Part shown: positions 53,489 through 61,461 of the stretch, in pieces
How the letters are laid out: each line of letters begins with the position of its first letter
How positions within the stretch are numbered: the first letter of the stretch is position 1
DNA from: Segatella paludivivens DSM 17968 = JCM 13650
Lineage (GTDB): Bacteria > Bacteroidota > Bacteroidia > Bacteroidales > Bacteroidaceae
DNA length: 64,000 nt
Direction of reading: 5' to 3'
Assembly: GCF_000373185.1 (NCBI RefSeq)
Contig: NZ_KB890684.1
Location: 1 to 64,000, forward strand
The notes under the pieces: generated by a model
Database searches by the model: none
The model's input: only the letters and a program-made list of their open reading frames with translations
What the model was told of the DNA's origin: nothing
Translations under genes and position numbers: made by a program

Positions 53489-53974
53489 ATGGAAAAAGAG
53501 GTCATACAAGCAGTTCATGAAATTCTAGATAAATATCTAGAAACAAACAAGCACCGCAAGACTCCGGAACGATATGCTGTTCTTGATGCCGTGTTTGCTA
53601 TGAAAGGACGGTTTTCCATTGAAAGTCTCAGTGAACAGTTATTAAAAAAGAACTTCAGAGTTAGCAGAGCCACTTTATACAATACGCTAAAGCTGTTTTT
53701 AAAACTAAGGCTCGTTGTTAGACATCATCTTCCTGAAGGTATAAAGTACGAAGCTTCATACACAGACAGCGGACACATACATTTGGTATGCAACGTATGC
53801 GGAAAGGTAACAGAGATCATTTCACCCGAAATTAAACAAGCAATAGACGAAACTAAATATGGACGATTTCATAAAGACAGTTTCATGCTCTATGTTAACG
53901 GTGTGTGCAGTAAATGTCAATCAAAGCTTGCAAGACTGAAAACTCGAAAGTCGGATAAGTCTAAAAAGCAATAA
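53489..53974 (+). CDS. Fur-family metal-dependent transcriptional regulator
   Basis: A 161-residue Fur-like protein. The winged helix (about 15-90) has KTPERYAVLDAVF and VSRATLYNTLKLFLKLRLVV. The metal domain has SGHIHLVCNVCGKVTEI and, near the C-terminus, NGVCSKCQSKL, giving two CxxC pairs for structural zinc. A basic tail follows. It is placed 12 nt before purA. The metal sensed (iron, zinc, or peroxide via PerR) is not settled by the sequence. Confidence 0.9.
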   Translation: MEKEVIQAVHEILDKYLETNKHRKTPERYAVLDAVFAMKGRFSIESLSEQLLKKNFRVSRATLYNTLKLFLKLRLVVRHHLPEGIKYEASYTDSGHIHLVCNVCGKVTEIISPEIKQAIDETKYGRFHKDSFMLYVNGVCSKCQSKLARLKTRKSDKSKKQ

Positions 53975-53986
53975 TCTACAAATAAA

Positions 53987-55264
53987 ATGAACACAACAGG
54001 AAAAGTTGATGTCCTGCTCGGTCTCCAGTGGGGCGATGAAGGTAAAGGTAAGGTAGTTGACGTCTTAACGCCAAACTATGATGTCGTAGCACGTTTTCAG
54101 GGTGGTCCTAATGCTGGTCATACACTTGAATTCGAAGGAGAGAAATATGTTCTCCGTTCTATCCCTTCTGGAATATTCCAGGGTGGTAAAGTGAATATCA
54201 TCGGTAACGGTGTAGTCTTGGCTCCTGATTTGTTTATGGACGAAGCCGTAGACTTGGAAAAGAGCGGTCATGCATTGAAAGATCGTCTGCACATTTCTAA
54301 GAAGGCTCATCTAATCATGCCTACACATCGTATTCTTGATCGCGCTTACGAGGCTGCCAAGGGTAAGAATAAGGTTGGCACAACCGGTAAGGGTATTGGC
54401 CCTACATATACCGATAAGGTAAGTCGTAACGGACTCCGTGTAGGTGATGTCCTTGACAATTTCGACAAGAAATACGCTGCTCATAAAGAGCGTCACATGA
54501 AAATGCTTAAGGCTCTTGGATGGGACGATTTTGAAGGATTTGAGGAAGTTGAGAAGAAGTGGATGCAGGGCATAGAGTATATGCGTCAGTTCCATTTCGT
54601 TGATTCTGAGCATGAAATCAATAATATCTTGCGTTCTGGCAAGAACATCCTTTGTGAAGGTGCTCAGGGCACAATGCTTGATGTTGACTTTGGTTCTTAT
54701 CCTTTTGTAACATCATCAAATACTATTTGTGCAGGTGCTTGCATCGGTCTTGGTATCGGTCCTAATAGAATTGGCGATGTTTATGGCATCATGAAGGCTT
54801 ATTGCACACGTGTTGGTGCAGGACCATTCCCAACAGAACTTTTTGACGAGACAGGAAAGACTATCCGTGACCTAGGTCATGAGTATGGTGCTGTTACTGG
54901 TCGTGAGCGTCGTTGCGGTTGGGTTGACTTGATTCAGCTACGCTATTCAATCATGATCAATGGTGTAACAAAGCTTATTCTTATGAAGAGCGATGTTCTT
55001 GATACTTTCGATACAATTAAGGCATGTGTTGGTTACAAGTTGCCTGACGGTACAGTAACCGAAGAATTACCATACGAGATTGATGATGTAACACCTGTAT
55101 ATAAGGAACTTCCAGGTTGGAAGACAGATATGACTAAGTTTACTGATAAGAAGCAATTCCCAGAAGCATTCTCTAATTATATCAAGTTCCTTGCAGACTT
55201 CCTTGAAACTCCAATAAAGGTTGTTTCAATAGGTCCTGACAGAGATCAGACAATTGTATTATAA
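53987..55264 (+). CDS. purA: adenylosuccinate synthetase
   Basis: A 425-residue PurA. It begins [20 protein letters not shown], has [32 protein letters not shown] and [13 protein letters not shown]. It joins aspartate to IMP with GTP in AMP synthesis. It lies between the Fur-family gene and hisS, 11 nt from the latter. Confidence 0.97.
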   Translation: MNTTGKVDVLLGLQWGDEGKGKVVDVLTPNYDVVARFQGGPNAGHTLEFEGEKYVLRSIPSGIFQGGKVNIIGNGVVLAPDLFMDEAVDLEKSGHALKDRLHISKKAHLIMPTHRILDRAYEAAKGKNKVGTTGKGIGPTYTDKVSRNGLRVGDVLDNFDKKYAAHKERHMKMLKALGWDDFEGFEEVEKKWMQGIEYMRQFHFVDSEHEINNILRSGKNILCEGAQGTMLDVDFGSYPFVTSSNTICAGACIGLGIGPNRIGDVYGIMKAYCTRVGAGPFPTELFDETGKTIRDLGHEYGAVTGRERRCGWVDLIQLRYSIMINGVTKLILMKSDVLDTFDTIKACVGYKLPDGTVTEELPYEIDDVTPVYKELPGWKTDMTKFTDKKQFPEAFSNYIKFLADFLETPIKVVSIGPDRDQTIVL

Positions 55265-55275
55265 ATAAATATTAT

Positions 55276-56640
55276 ATGGCACAGAAACCTTCCATTCCAA
55301 AGGGAACCCGTGACTTCGGGCCAATGGAAATGGCTAAGAGAAATTATATTTTTAACACCATAAAGGACGTTTACGCCCTTTATGGTTTTCAGCAGATAGA
55401 AACACCTGCAATGGAAACCCTTCAGACCCTTATGGGAAAATATGGTGAAGAGGGTGATAAGTTGCTTTTCAAGGTGCTTAATTCAGGTGACTTCATGAAT
55501 AAGGTATCAGATGATGAATTGCGCGAGAGTAATTCACTTCATCTGGCAGCAAAACTTTGTGAAAAGGGATTGCGCTACGACTTGACAGTTCCTTTCGCAC
55601 GTTATGTTGTTATGCATCGCGAAGAATTGCAACTACCGTTCAAGCGTTACCAGATTCAGCCAGTATGGCGTGCAGATCGTCCTCAGAAGGGTAGATATCG
55701 TGAATTTTATCAGTGTGATGCTGATGTTGTAGGTTCAGATTCTCTTCTTAACGAGGTTGAATTGATGCAGATTGTTGATACAGTATTTACTAAATTCGGC
55801 GTCAGAGTTCAGATTAAGATCAATAACCGTAAGATTCTTACAGGTATAGCAGAAATCATCGGTGAGGCTGAGAAGATAGTCGATATCACTGTAGCCATAG
55901 ACAAGTTAGATAAGATTGGACTTGAAAGTGTAAATGCCGAACTTAAAGAAGATGGTATTTCAGATGAGGCAATTGAGAAGTTGCAGCCTATAATTTCTTT
56001 AAGTGGCTCTAACAGTGAGAAGCTTGATGTTATAGGTAAGATTCTTGCAGATTCAGAGATAGGAGTCAAAGGTGTTGAGGAAACTCGTTTCATTCTTGAT
56101 GCATTAGAGAAGACTGGTCTTGACAATGAAATCGAATTGGATCTTACGCTTGCTCGTGGTTTGAATTACTACACAGGTGCCATATTCGAGGTTAAAGCTC
56201 TTGATACTCCTATGGGAAGTATCACTGGTGGTGGACGATATGACAACCTTACGGGTATATTCGGCATGCCGGGACTTAGTGGTGTCGGTATTTCTTTCGG
56301 CGCAGACAGAATATATGATGTGTTGAATACACTCGACTTATATCCTAAGGAAGCCGTAAATACAACACAACTTCTTTTCATTAACTTTGGTGAGAAGGAA
56401 ACAGCATATTGTCTGCCTTCTGTAACAAAGGCTCGTAAGGCAGGTATCAGAACAGAAATGTATCCTGATGGTGCAAAGATGAAGAAGCAGATGGGCTATG
56501 CAAATGCGAAGAACATTCCTTTTGTTGCGCTTGCTGGTGAGAATGAAATCAATGAGGGTAAATTGACTCTTAAGAACATGGCGACAGGAGAGCAGACTAT
56601 GGTTACTCCTGATGAACTTATCGCTATTGTAACTAAATAA
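55276..56640 (+). CDS. hisS: histidyl-tRNA synthetase
   Basis: A 454-residue class II synthetase. Motif 1 region is [19 protein letters not shown], motif 2 [23 protein letters not shown], the histidine loops are [14 protein letters not shown] and the motif 3 region is [13 protein letters not shown] to [13 protein letters not shown]. The anticodon domain ends the protein. It is the last gene before a terminator. Confidence 0.97.
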   Translation: MAQKPSIPKGTRDFGPMEMAKRNYIFNTIKDVYALYGFQQIETPAMETLQTLMGKYGEEGDKLLFKVLNSGDFMNKVSDDELRESNSLHLAAKLCEKGLRYDLTVPFARYVVMHREELQLPFKRYQIQPVWRADRPQKGRYREFYQCDADVVGSDSLLNEVELMQIVDTVFTKFGVRVQIKINNRKILTGIAEIIGEAEKIVDITVAIDKLDKIGLESVNAELKEDGISDEAIEKLQPIISLSGSNSEKLDVIGKILADSEIGVKGVEETRFILDALEKTGLDNEIELDLTLARGLNYYTGAIFEVKALDTPMGSITGGGRYDNLTGIFGMPGLSGVGISFGADRIYDVLNTLDLYPKEAVNTTQLLFINFGEKETAYCLPSVTKARKAGIRTEMYPDGAKMKKQMGYANAKNIPFVALAGENEINEGKLTLKNMATGEQTMVTPDELIAIVTK

Positions 56641-56657
56641 TTTGATTACATAAAATA

Positions 56658-56692
56658 ATGGGTAGTGGATTTTTCCGCTACCCATACTTTTT
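56658..56692 (+). terminator. terminator of hisS operon
   Basis: ATGGGTAGTGGA pairs with TCCGCTACCCAT (one G-T pair), followed by ACTTTTT. The reading frame that runs through it to the esterase is therefore not the true start. Confidence 0.85.
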
Positions 56693-56708
56693 AAACAAAC
56701 TGTATACT

Positions 56709-57701
56709 ATGAAACGAATCATAAGATTATTATTTCTGTTTGCCATTCTTATGGTAATGATGTCGGCAGACAATCATCATCCTGTTATATATATAATAGG
56801 TGACTCTACGGCTGCTGAGAAACGTGATTTTCAAAATAATCCAGAACGTGGATGGGGCATGGTCTTGCAAGGATTCTTCACCGAAGATGTTACTGTAAGT
56901 AACCATGCAGTAAACGGTCGTTCAAGTAAGAGTTTCATCAATGAGGGAAGATGGCAGAAAGTGCTTGATGCACTCAAACCGGGTGATTATGTTGTCATTC
57001 AGTTTGGACATAATGATTCTAAGCCTTCTCCTGATCGACATACAGATCCGGGAACTACGTTTGATGCTAACTTGGAACGCTTTGTTACTGAGACTAGGGC
57101 AAAGGGGGCTACACCAATTTTGATGAGTCCTGTTGCACGCAGATCTTTCTATAATGTCGTAGACACGGTTACTGAAGATGAGGCTTTGCGTAACGTTGCC
57201 TATGGCGATGAAAAGATAAATAGTGATACTCTTGTAGACACTCACGGAAAATACAGACTATCGGCCTCTAATGTGGCTCGTAGACTAAATGTAGCTTATG
57301 TTGATGCCAATGCCATAACAACAAGGATTGAGCAACAATATGGCATACAGGGTAGTCGTTACCTTCACATGTGGTTGAAACCTGGTGAGTGTTCAGCAAT
57401 TCCAAATGGAAGAAAAGACAATACACATTATAATATATATGGTGCAAGAGTAGTTGCCGGAGCTTTAGCTGATGCAATTGGTGAGGTTGTTCCAGAACTC
57501 AAACCTTACATAAGGCATTATGATTCTGTCGTTTCAACGGAAGGTCGTGGTAATCATCTCACTTTGCAAGAAGCAATAAATGCTTTACATCCAGGACGTA
57601 CTTATAAAGTATTGGTTATTGACGGTAAATGGCCGACACCAAAAATACCAAAAGGTGTAAAGGTTGAAATAGATAAATACAGTTCTGTTGAAATTCAATA
57701 A
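56709..57701 (+). CDS. SGNH/GDSL hydrolase, rhamnogalacturonan acetylesterase-like
   Basis: A 330-residue exported esterase with signal peptide MKRIIRLLFLFAILMVMMSA. The SGNH blocks are IYIIGDSTAAEKRD (Ser), VVIQFGHNDSKPSPD (Gly/Asn) and HYNIYGARVVAGALADAIG (Asp-like/His). A C-terminal region (about 285-330) is extra. RGAE enzymes remove acetyl groups from rhamnogalacturonan, which fits with uxaB in pectin use. It follows hisS but after a terminator, so it should have its own promoter, not seen clearly. Confidence 0.85.
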   Translation: MKRIIRLLFLFAILMVMMSADNHHPVIYIIGDSTAAEKRDFQNNPERGWGMVLQGFFTEDVTVSNHAVNGRSSKSFINEGRWQKVLDALKPGDYVVIQFGHNDSKPSPDRHTDPGTTFDANLERFVTETRAKGATPILMSPVARRSFYNVVDTVTEDEALRNVAYGDEKINSDTLVDTHGKYRLSASNVARRLNVAYVDANAITTRIEQQYGIQGSRYLHMWLKPGECSAIPNGRKDNTHYNIYGARVVAGALADAIGEVVPELKPYIRHYDSVVSTEGRGNHLTLQEAINALHPGRTYKVLVIDGKWPTPKIPKGVKVEIDKYSSVEIQ

Positions 57702-57705
57702 ACTA

Positions 57706-57735
57706 AAAAAGGCGAGTGTGTAACTCGCCTTTTTA
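57706..57735. terminator. bidirectional terminator between esterase and HAD genes
   Basis: AAAAAAGGCGAGT and ACTCGCCTTTTT are near-perfect arms with A-run and T-run flanks. Confidence 0.9.
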
Positions 57736-57752
57736 TATATAGTGATGCGTTT

Positions 57753-58565
57753 TTATTCACCAAAGATGAATTTGTCAATGACGTGTGCTACGCCGTCTTC
57801 CTCATTAGAATATGTGATAAAGTCGGCTTTCTCTTGTATATCTTCAGCTGCATTTGCCATGGCTACACCTAAACCAGCAAATTCAATCATGCTAAGGTCG
57901 TTATATCCGTCACCGCAAGCAATAATCTCTTCTTTTTTTATATCAAGCGTTTTGATGAGTCTGTCAAGAGATTTAGCTTTGTCTATTCCGAGAGGTACAC
58001 ATTCAAGGAAGAAAGCAGCCGAACGATACAAGTTCATCTTACCTTCTAGTTCCTTAGCCAGTTTTAGTTCAAGTTGGTGAAGTGGGGCAGGATCTCCCAC
58101 GATTAGGCATTTGTTTATAGGGTAAACAATCTGTCCCATAAAGTCATCATATTGCACAACAGGCATTTGGTTTATAAAAGCCTCATACGACACGTATTTA
58201 TCATCTTTACTTGTTGTAGCGATACTTTCGCCTTGATAAGTAAGAATAGGCATATCATTGTCCCTGGCAGATTCATATAGCTTTGGAACAAGATTTTCAT
58301 CAAGGATCTGTTCAAAGACAACATTCATATCTTTGCAACTTATAATTTTTCCACCATTGAAAGCCAATATGTAGCCACCATATTTTTTCAAGTTCAGTTC
58401 TTCTGCAATGGCAGTAATACCATAAGTAGGTCTTCCTGAAGCCAAAACAACTTTTATTCCGTATTCTTGTGCACGCATCAGAGCTTCCTTTGTCTTTGGA
58501 GTAATCTTCTTTTTCTCGTTAGTCAAAGTACCGTCCAAGTCGAGTACAATCATTTTATATTTCAT
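57753..58565 (-). CDS. Cof-type HAD-superfamily phosphatase
   Basis: A 270-residue HAD-IIB phosphatase. The nucleophile motif is MIVLDLDGTLTNEKKKITP, the Thr/Ser is in VVLASGRPTYGI, and the metal motif is IIACGDGYNDLSMIEFAG. These hydrolyse sugar phosphates or pyridoxal phosphate; the substrate is unknown. The ATG at 58565 is chosen: it follows the -7 box and starts the homologous part; the longer frame runs through repeat DNA. Confidence 0.9.
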   Translation of the reverse strand: MKYKMIVLDLDGTLTNEKKKITPKTKEALMRAQEYGIKVVLASGRPTYGITAIAEELNLKKYGGYILAFNGGKIISCKDMNVVFEQILDENLVPKLYESARDNDMPILTYQGESIATTSKDDKYVSYEAFINQMPVVQYDDFMGQIVYPINKCLIVGDPAPLHQLELKLAKELEGKMNLYRSAAFFLECVPLGIDKAKSLDRLIKTLDIKKEEIIACGDGYNDLSMIEFAGLGVAMANAAEDIQEKADFITYSNEEDGVAHVIDKFIFGE

Positions 58566-58582
58566 ATTCCTTCTTTTTCTGA

Positions 58583-58613
58583 CAAAGGTAGTGCAAGCCG
58601 AAGACAATACAAA
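58583..58613 (-). promoter_or_regulatory. promoter of the HAD phosphatase gene
   Basis: On the minus strand TACCTTTG (58583-58590) and TTTG (58610-58613) are a -7/-33 pair with 20-nt spacing; the ATG is 18 nt downstream of the -7 box. Confidence 0.7.
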
Positions 58614-58780
58614 ATAAAAAAGCTTTTTTATTTTTATTGTTTCGGCGTAGCCTACCTTATTTAAAGGTAGTGCAAACGAGTGGAAAGTCCAAATTAAAAC
58701 TAGTTTTAATTTGGGTTCTCCCGAGTGCAGCCTTACCTTCAACGTAGTTAAAGTAAGAAGCCGAAGACAATACAAAACGT
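58598..58780. repeat. direct repeat AGCCGAAGACAATACAAAA and related blocks
   Basis: AGCCGAAGACAATACAAAA occurs near 58597-58615 and again near 58760-58778. AAGGTAGTGCAA also occurs twice (about 58586 and 58665). In between, AAATTAAAACTAGTTTTAAT forms a perfect-arm palindrome. No gene is seen here. Such blocks around TACCTTTG promoter boxes look like a dispersed family. Confidence 0.55.
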
Positions 58781-58820
58781 TCGAGGTTGCTTGGGATGCC
58801 CTATACTTTTGATTTTTTCT

Positions 58821-58911
58821 AGCTACGCAGCTACGTTATCTCTTGAAACGCCTATAAACAAAGGGATTTAACGAACGTTTGTTTATAAATTTAGCTGTGG
58901 CAAGCTACGTT
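58821..58911 (+). repeat. left arm of a roughly 90-bp inverted repeat
   Basis: The left arm starts AGCTACGCAGCTACGTTATC and ends TTTAGCTGTGG-C-AAGCTACGTT. Its reverse complement, about 85 percent identical by eye, lies at 60793-60882. The similarity continues more weakly inward through GCTACGT and the 20-mer GCGTTTCTACGATATAATGC. Confidence 0.75.
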
Positions 58912-58930
58912 CCCACTACGTCAAAATAGG

Positions 58931-58950
58931 GCGTTTCTACGATATAATGC
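58931..58950 (+). repeat. dispersed 20-mer, copy 1
   Basis: GCGTTTCTACGATATAATGC. Near copies are at 59163-59182 (ACGTTTCTACGATATAACGC) and 60755-60774 (GCGTTTCATCGTTATAACGC). The first two also share weaker downstream similarity over about 40 nt. The motif resembles the unit of the 22-bp array at 59757-59866. Confidence 0.65.
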
Positions 58951-59162
58951 ATGTTTGAAGTTGAAAAAAAGGTGATTCTATATTTGTCAAAAATAAACGG
59001 ACATAAAAATGTACTTTTTTCCTATATAATGTACGCGGTCGTACACGCGCGCACATATACTTTTTTGTTTTTCCTAGCGTCTAAGTGTCGACTCGCTGAT
59101 TTCCAATTAGTTAGGACGTACTTTTAAAAATATGAAGTGTCATCATATAGTCGTTTTTTTCG

Positions 59163-59182
59163 ACGTTTCTACGATATAACGC
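59163..59182 (+). repeat. dispersed 20-mer, copy 2
   Basis: ACGTTTCTACGATATAACGC; three mismatches or fewer to copy 1 at 58931-58950. Confidence 0.65.
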
Positions 59183-59431
59183 AAAAATTGATTTTTAAAA
59201 AGGCGATTTTATTCAATACGACATGTTTGCGACACTCTATAAATGAAAAATGGTATGCTAACTTGTTGATAGTCTGTTATTAGACGCTTAGACGCTTCCG
59301 ATTTTGTAAACCCTATGTAGAAACTGTGAATTCAGGGGCATACAGTGATCCCAATAAGAGTATAGAACAGAGTTTTGCATCATATTTCGGAAGTCGTTGT
59401 GCGATGAATTTTCATTTTCTTGTAGGGCTAT

Positions 59432-59500
59432 TGAGTAATAAGGGTCTTATCACTCAGTAAGGTACGTAGAACAATAGAGTGATAAGGGCCTAATCACTCA
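59432..59500. repeat. two tandem imperfect palindromes
   Basis: Two 25-nt elements, at 59432-59456 and 59476-59500, 44 nt apart. Each has the form GAGTGAT-AAGG-n-CTAATCACTC and is nearly its own complement. They could be paired protein-binding sites or small hairpins. Confidence 0.65.
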
Positions 59501-59669
59501 GCATTATGTATGATGCCTTATCTCATATATAATATGGCATAAAGCAACAAGTTGTTACTTAAATAACATAGAATATTTTATCATGTAATAGATCATGAAA
59601 ATGTTGTGTCTCAACATAAATATCACCTGTTTATTATTACAATAAGTTGTTAGTGGCTGCAATCAGTTA

Positions 59670-59694
59670 TATCCAACAACAGATATGTTGGATA
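59670..59694. repeat. hairpin TATCCAACA
   Basis: TATCCAACA and TGTTGGATA are perfect 9-bp arms around a 7-nt loop. No T-run follows and no gene ends nearby. Confidence 0.55.
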
Positions 59695-59756
59695 ACCCCA
59701 TTATATTGAGTCTAATTCCTCGTATAATCAGAAAACTTTTTTATTTTTACACAAAC

Positions 59757-59866
59757 TAGCTTGCGTTTCTATATAGAAACGTTTCTGTTTTAACGATCAA
59801 ACGTTTGCGTTTCATCGACATAACGTTTGCGTTTCTACGATCAAACGTTTCCGTTTCTATATAGAA
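59757..59866 (+). repeat. 22-bp iteron-like tandem array (five units) with flanking palindromes
   Basis: Five exactly 22-nt units in tandem. Units 2-5 start ACGTTT and contain CGTTTC or GTTTT at a fixed position; units 3 and 4 are ACGTTTGCGTTTCATCGA-n4 and ACGTTTGCGTTTCTACGA-n4. Unit 1 and unit 5 each end in the same 18-bp perfect palindrome CGTTTCTATATAGAAACG (59764-59781 and 59852-59869). The spacing of two helical turns suggests a protein-binding array. The whole stretch 58566-60284 has no recognisable gene. Confidence 0.8.
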
Positions 59867-60242
59867 ACGCATCTCATTTTCAATCATTTCCAATCCTATT
59901 ATTTCATACATAAGTCTATGGTTAGTATCATACGGTTTTGCTTTACATTTTTCTGCAGATTAATACGATATGAATTTACTCATTAAAAAATTAACGCAGA
60001 ATCAAGTCGTCTGTTCTTTAGTTAAGGTCAATAAGGGTTTATATGTTTCTTCTTAGGAAGTTAGCTAATAATTATTATTATCTGTGGCCCCTTTTTCAAC
60101 TGTAATTTATACAAGTATCCAAATAAACCGTTATCAATGCGAACAATATTCATAGATTTATTTTTTTATATTAGACTCGTCTTATTTTTCATGTAATTGT
60201 AAAATATAGCTTAGTTTAGTTGATTAATTCAAATATATATAT

Positions 60243-60250
60243 TATCTTTG
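60243..60250 (+). promoter_or_regulatory. -7 promoter box of the hipB-like gene
   Basis: TATCTTTG, exact consensus, 34 nt before the ATG at 60285. Confidence 0.65.
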
Positions 60251-60284
60251 TAACTGATAATATTTTAATAGTAAATAGTGTAAA

Positions 60285-60614
60285 ATGATAGATATTAATA
60301 ATATATTATCAGTTAATGAATTAACTGCCGATAAACTTTGCATGCAAGTTGCAAACAAAGTAAGGCTGCGCCGATTAGAGATGAATCTCACTCAAACTGG
60401 TATGGCACAGCGTTCCGGAGTTAATATTAATACCTATAGACGCTTTGAAACAACAGGTGAAATTGCATTTCTTAATCTTGTAAAGATAGCTTCAGTGTTG
60501 GGAATGACTGATGATATAATCCGTCTATTCTCGCAGAGGAAATATAATTCAATAGAAGAAGTCATCAATTCAAATAAAATTAGCAATAGAAAGCGAGGGA
60601 AGAAAAATGAATAA
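60285..60614 (+). CDS. hipB: HipB-like XRE regulator/antitoxin
   Basis: A 109-residue protein. The Cro/C1 helix-turn-helix (about 25-82) reads VRLRRLEMNLTQTGMAQRSG, then VNINTYRRFETTGEIAFLNL and VKIASVLGM, the pattern of Bacteroidota HipB partners. The tail is basic (NKISNRKRGKKNE). Its stop overlaps by 8 nt the start of a hipA reading frame that breaks off after 29 codons. Without a full HipA it is an orphan antitoxin or a free regulator, perhaps of the repeat-rich DNA around it. Confidence 0.82.
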   Translation: MIDINNILSVNELTADKLCMQVANKVRLRRLEMNLTQTGMAQRSGVNINTYRRFETTGEIAFLNLVKIASVLGMTDDIIRLFSQRKYNSIEEVINSNKISNRKRGKKNE

Positions 60615-60696
60615 AGTTAATCAAGTTGAAGTTCTTATTGACAAAAGAACTGTCGGGGAAATAGCATTAACGCCAAATCAGTTATGTGCTTTCTAA
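60607..60696 (+). pseudogene. hipA: hipA remnant (first 29 codons)
   Basis: The frame MNKVNQVEVLIDKRTVGEIA then LTPNQLCAF and a stop matches the N-terminal strand of HipA kinases (a short polar start, VGxLALTPxxLCAFEY). A normal HipA has about 400 or more residues; nothing more of it is seen in any frame downstream to 61461. The 3' part was lost, with repeat DNA now adjacent. Confidence 0.75.
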
Positions 60697-60754
60697 TGTA
60701 TAAAATAAGTCTCTATTTTTCATATTTATTAATCATTATATTACTTCTGATTTT

Positions 60755-60774
60755 GCGTTTCATCGTTATAACGC
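60755..60774 (+). repeat. dispersed 20-mer, copy 3
   Basis: GCGTTTCATCGTTATAACGC, related to the copies at 58931 and 59163 and just outside the right inverted-repeat arm. Confidence 0.55.
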
Positions 60775-60792
60775 AATTTATGACGTAGCTAA

Positions 60793-60882
60793 AACGTAGC
60801 TTACCACAGCTAAATTTAAAAGTAAACGTTCTTGAAATCCTTTGTATATAGGCGTTACAAGAGATAACGTAGCTGCGTAGCT
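60793..60882 (-). repeat. right arm of the roughly 90-bp inverted repeat
   Basis: Reverse complement of 58821-58911 with a single-base indel and about a dozen substitutions. Together the arms frame a 1.9-kb segment holding the 22-bp array and the hipB-hipA remnant. Confidence 0.75.
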
Positions 60883-60912
60883 AAACACTTCAAAAAACGC
60901 TAGTAGGGGCCC

Positions 60913-61036
60913 TCGTAAGTTTATTTTAAAACAAACTTTATGGTGGTATCCTATGTTTTGAAACAAAAAAAGGCGTTTGTATCCTCCATTTTGAAACAAA
61001 TAATAGTGCTTGTATCCTATATTTTGAAACAATTAG
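60913..61036 (-). repeat. 33-bp tandem repeat, about four units
   Basis: Units begin at 60913 (degenerate), 60946, 60979 and 61012, exactly 33 nt apart. The core is GTATCCTATATTTTGAAACA. Because 33 is a multiple of three, the minus strand reads as an 11-residue repeat (LFQNIGYKHYY-like), but that frame has no ATG. The 697-nt stretch 60697-61461 otherwise holds a doubtful ORF and twin operators. Confidence 0.75.
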
Positions 61037-61089
61037 CTAGATTTTAGCAAGTATTTTTATGTATAAAAAAGAAATATCCGATAATTAGT

Positions 61090-61296
61090 ATGGATAGTAC
61101 AGTGACTTATACACGCAGTCGATATAGCTTCTCTTCCCATAAAAGTGTAGCAAAATACGTCTATATTTACGATGCTGCTTCTAATGATACTATTTGCTTA
61201 CTTCTTCATGATGAGCTATACAAAAAAGACTATTCTCATAAATCGACTATAGCCGTCCCATTACGAAAAGGCTATTTCGGATATTGGGCTTATTAA
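61090..61296 (+). CDS. possible small protein (68 aa), doubtful
   Basis: An ATG ORF of 68 codons, MDSTVTYTRSRYSFSSHKSV and onward, rich in Ser, Tyr and Lys, ending GYFGYWAY. No family recognised, no -7 box clearly placed, and repeat DNA lies upstream. It may be a chance frame or a decayed gene. Confidence 0.25.
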   Translation: MDSTVTYTRSRYSFSSHKSVAKYVYIYDAASNDTICLLLHDELYKKDYSHKSTIAVPLRKGYFGYWAY

Positions 61297-61360
61297 TCGT
61301 TTATGCGATAACTCGTTCTGAGGTATTGTTTGTATTTAATATTACGTCTTATTATATATT

Positions 61361-61412
61361 TCCGTAAGAAAATTACAGAAGCAAAGTTAATTATCCGTAA
61401 GAAAATTACGGA
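61361..61412. promoter_or_regulatory. twin operator-like elements upstream of the AAA ATPase gene
   Basis: TCCGTAAGAAAATTACAGA (61361-61379) and TCCGTAAGAAAATTACGGA (61394-61412) differ by one base. The second is a palindrome with arms TCCGTAA / TTACGGA around GAAAA. Starts are 33 nt apart. They end 18 nt before the -7 box, covering the -33 region, so a repressor is likely. Confidence 0.65.
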
Positions 61413-61429
61413 TATTAAGATGTTATGTT

Positions 61430-61437
61430 TATATTTG
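61430..61437 (+). promoter_or_regulatory. -7 promoter box of the AAA-TOPRIM operon
   Basis: TATATTTG, 24 nt before the ATG at 61462. Confidence 0.65.
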
Positions 61438-61461
61438 CACTATCATTAATAAATAAAGAGT

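Noticed and set aside
56658..56708. Upstream start of the GDSL esterase at 56658
   Set aside because: That stretch is the hisS terminator hairpin, and the signal peptide begins at 56709.
58566..60284. Chromosomal replication origin
   Set aside because: The iteron-like array invites the idea, but no DnaA-box cluster (TTATCCACA-like) or dnaA/gidA-type neighbours are seen.
60778..61032. Minus-strand ORF with LFQN-GYK repeats
   Set aside because: It only opens at a TTG, lies across the 33-bp tandem array and the inverted-repeat arm, and lacks a promoter. Kept as a repeat instead.
60946..61036. Possible CRISPR array
   Set aside because: The 33-bp period has no unique spacers of constant length between identical repeats; the units diverge along their whole length, and no cas genes are present.
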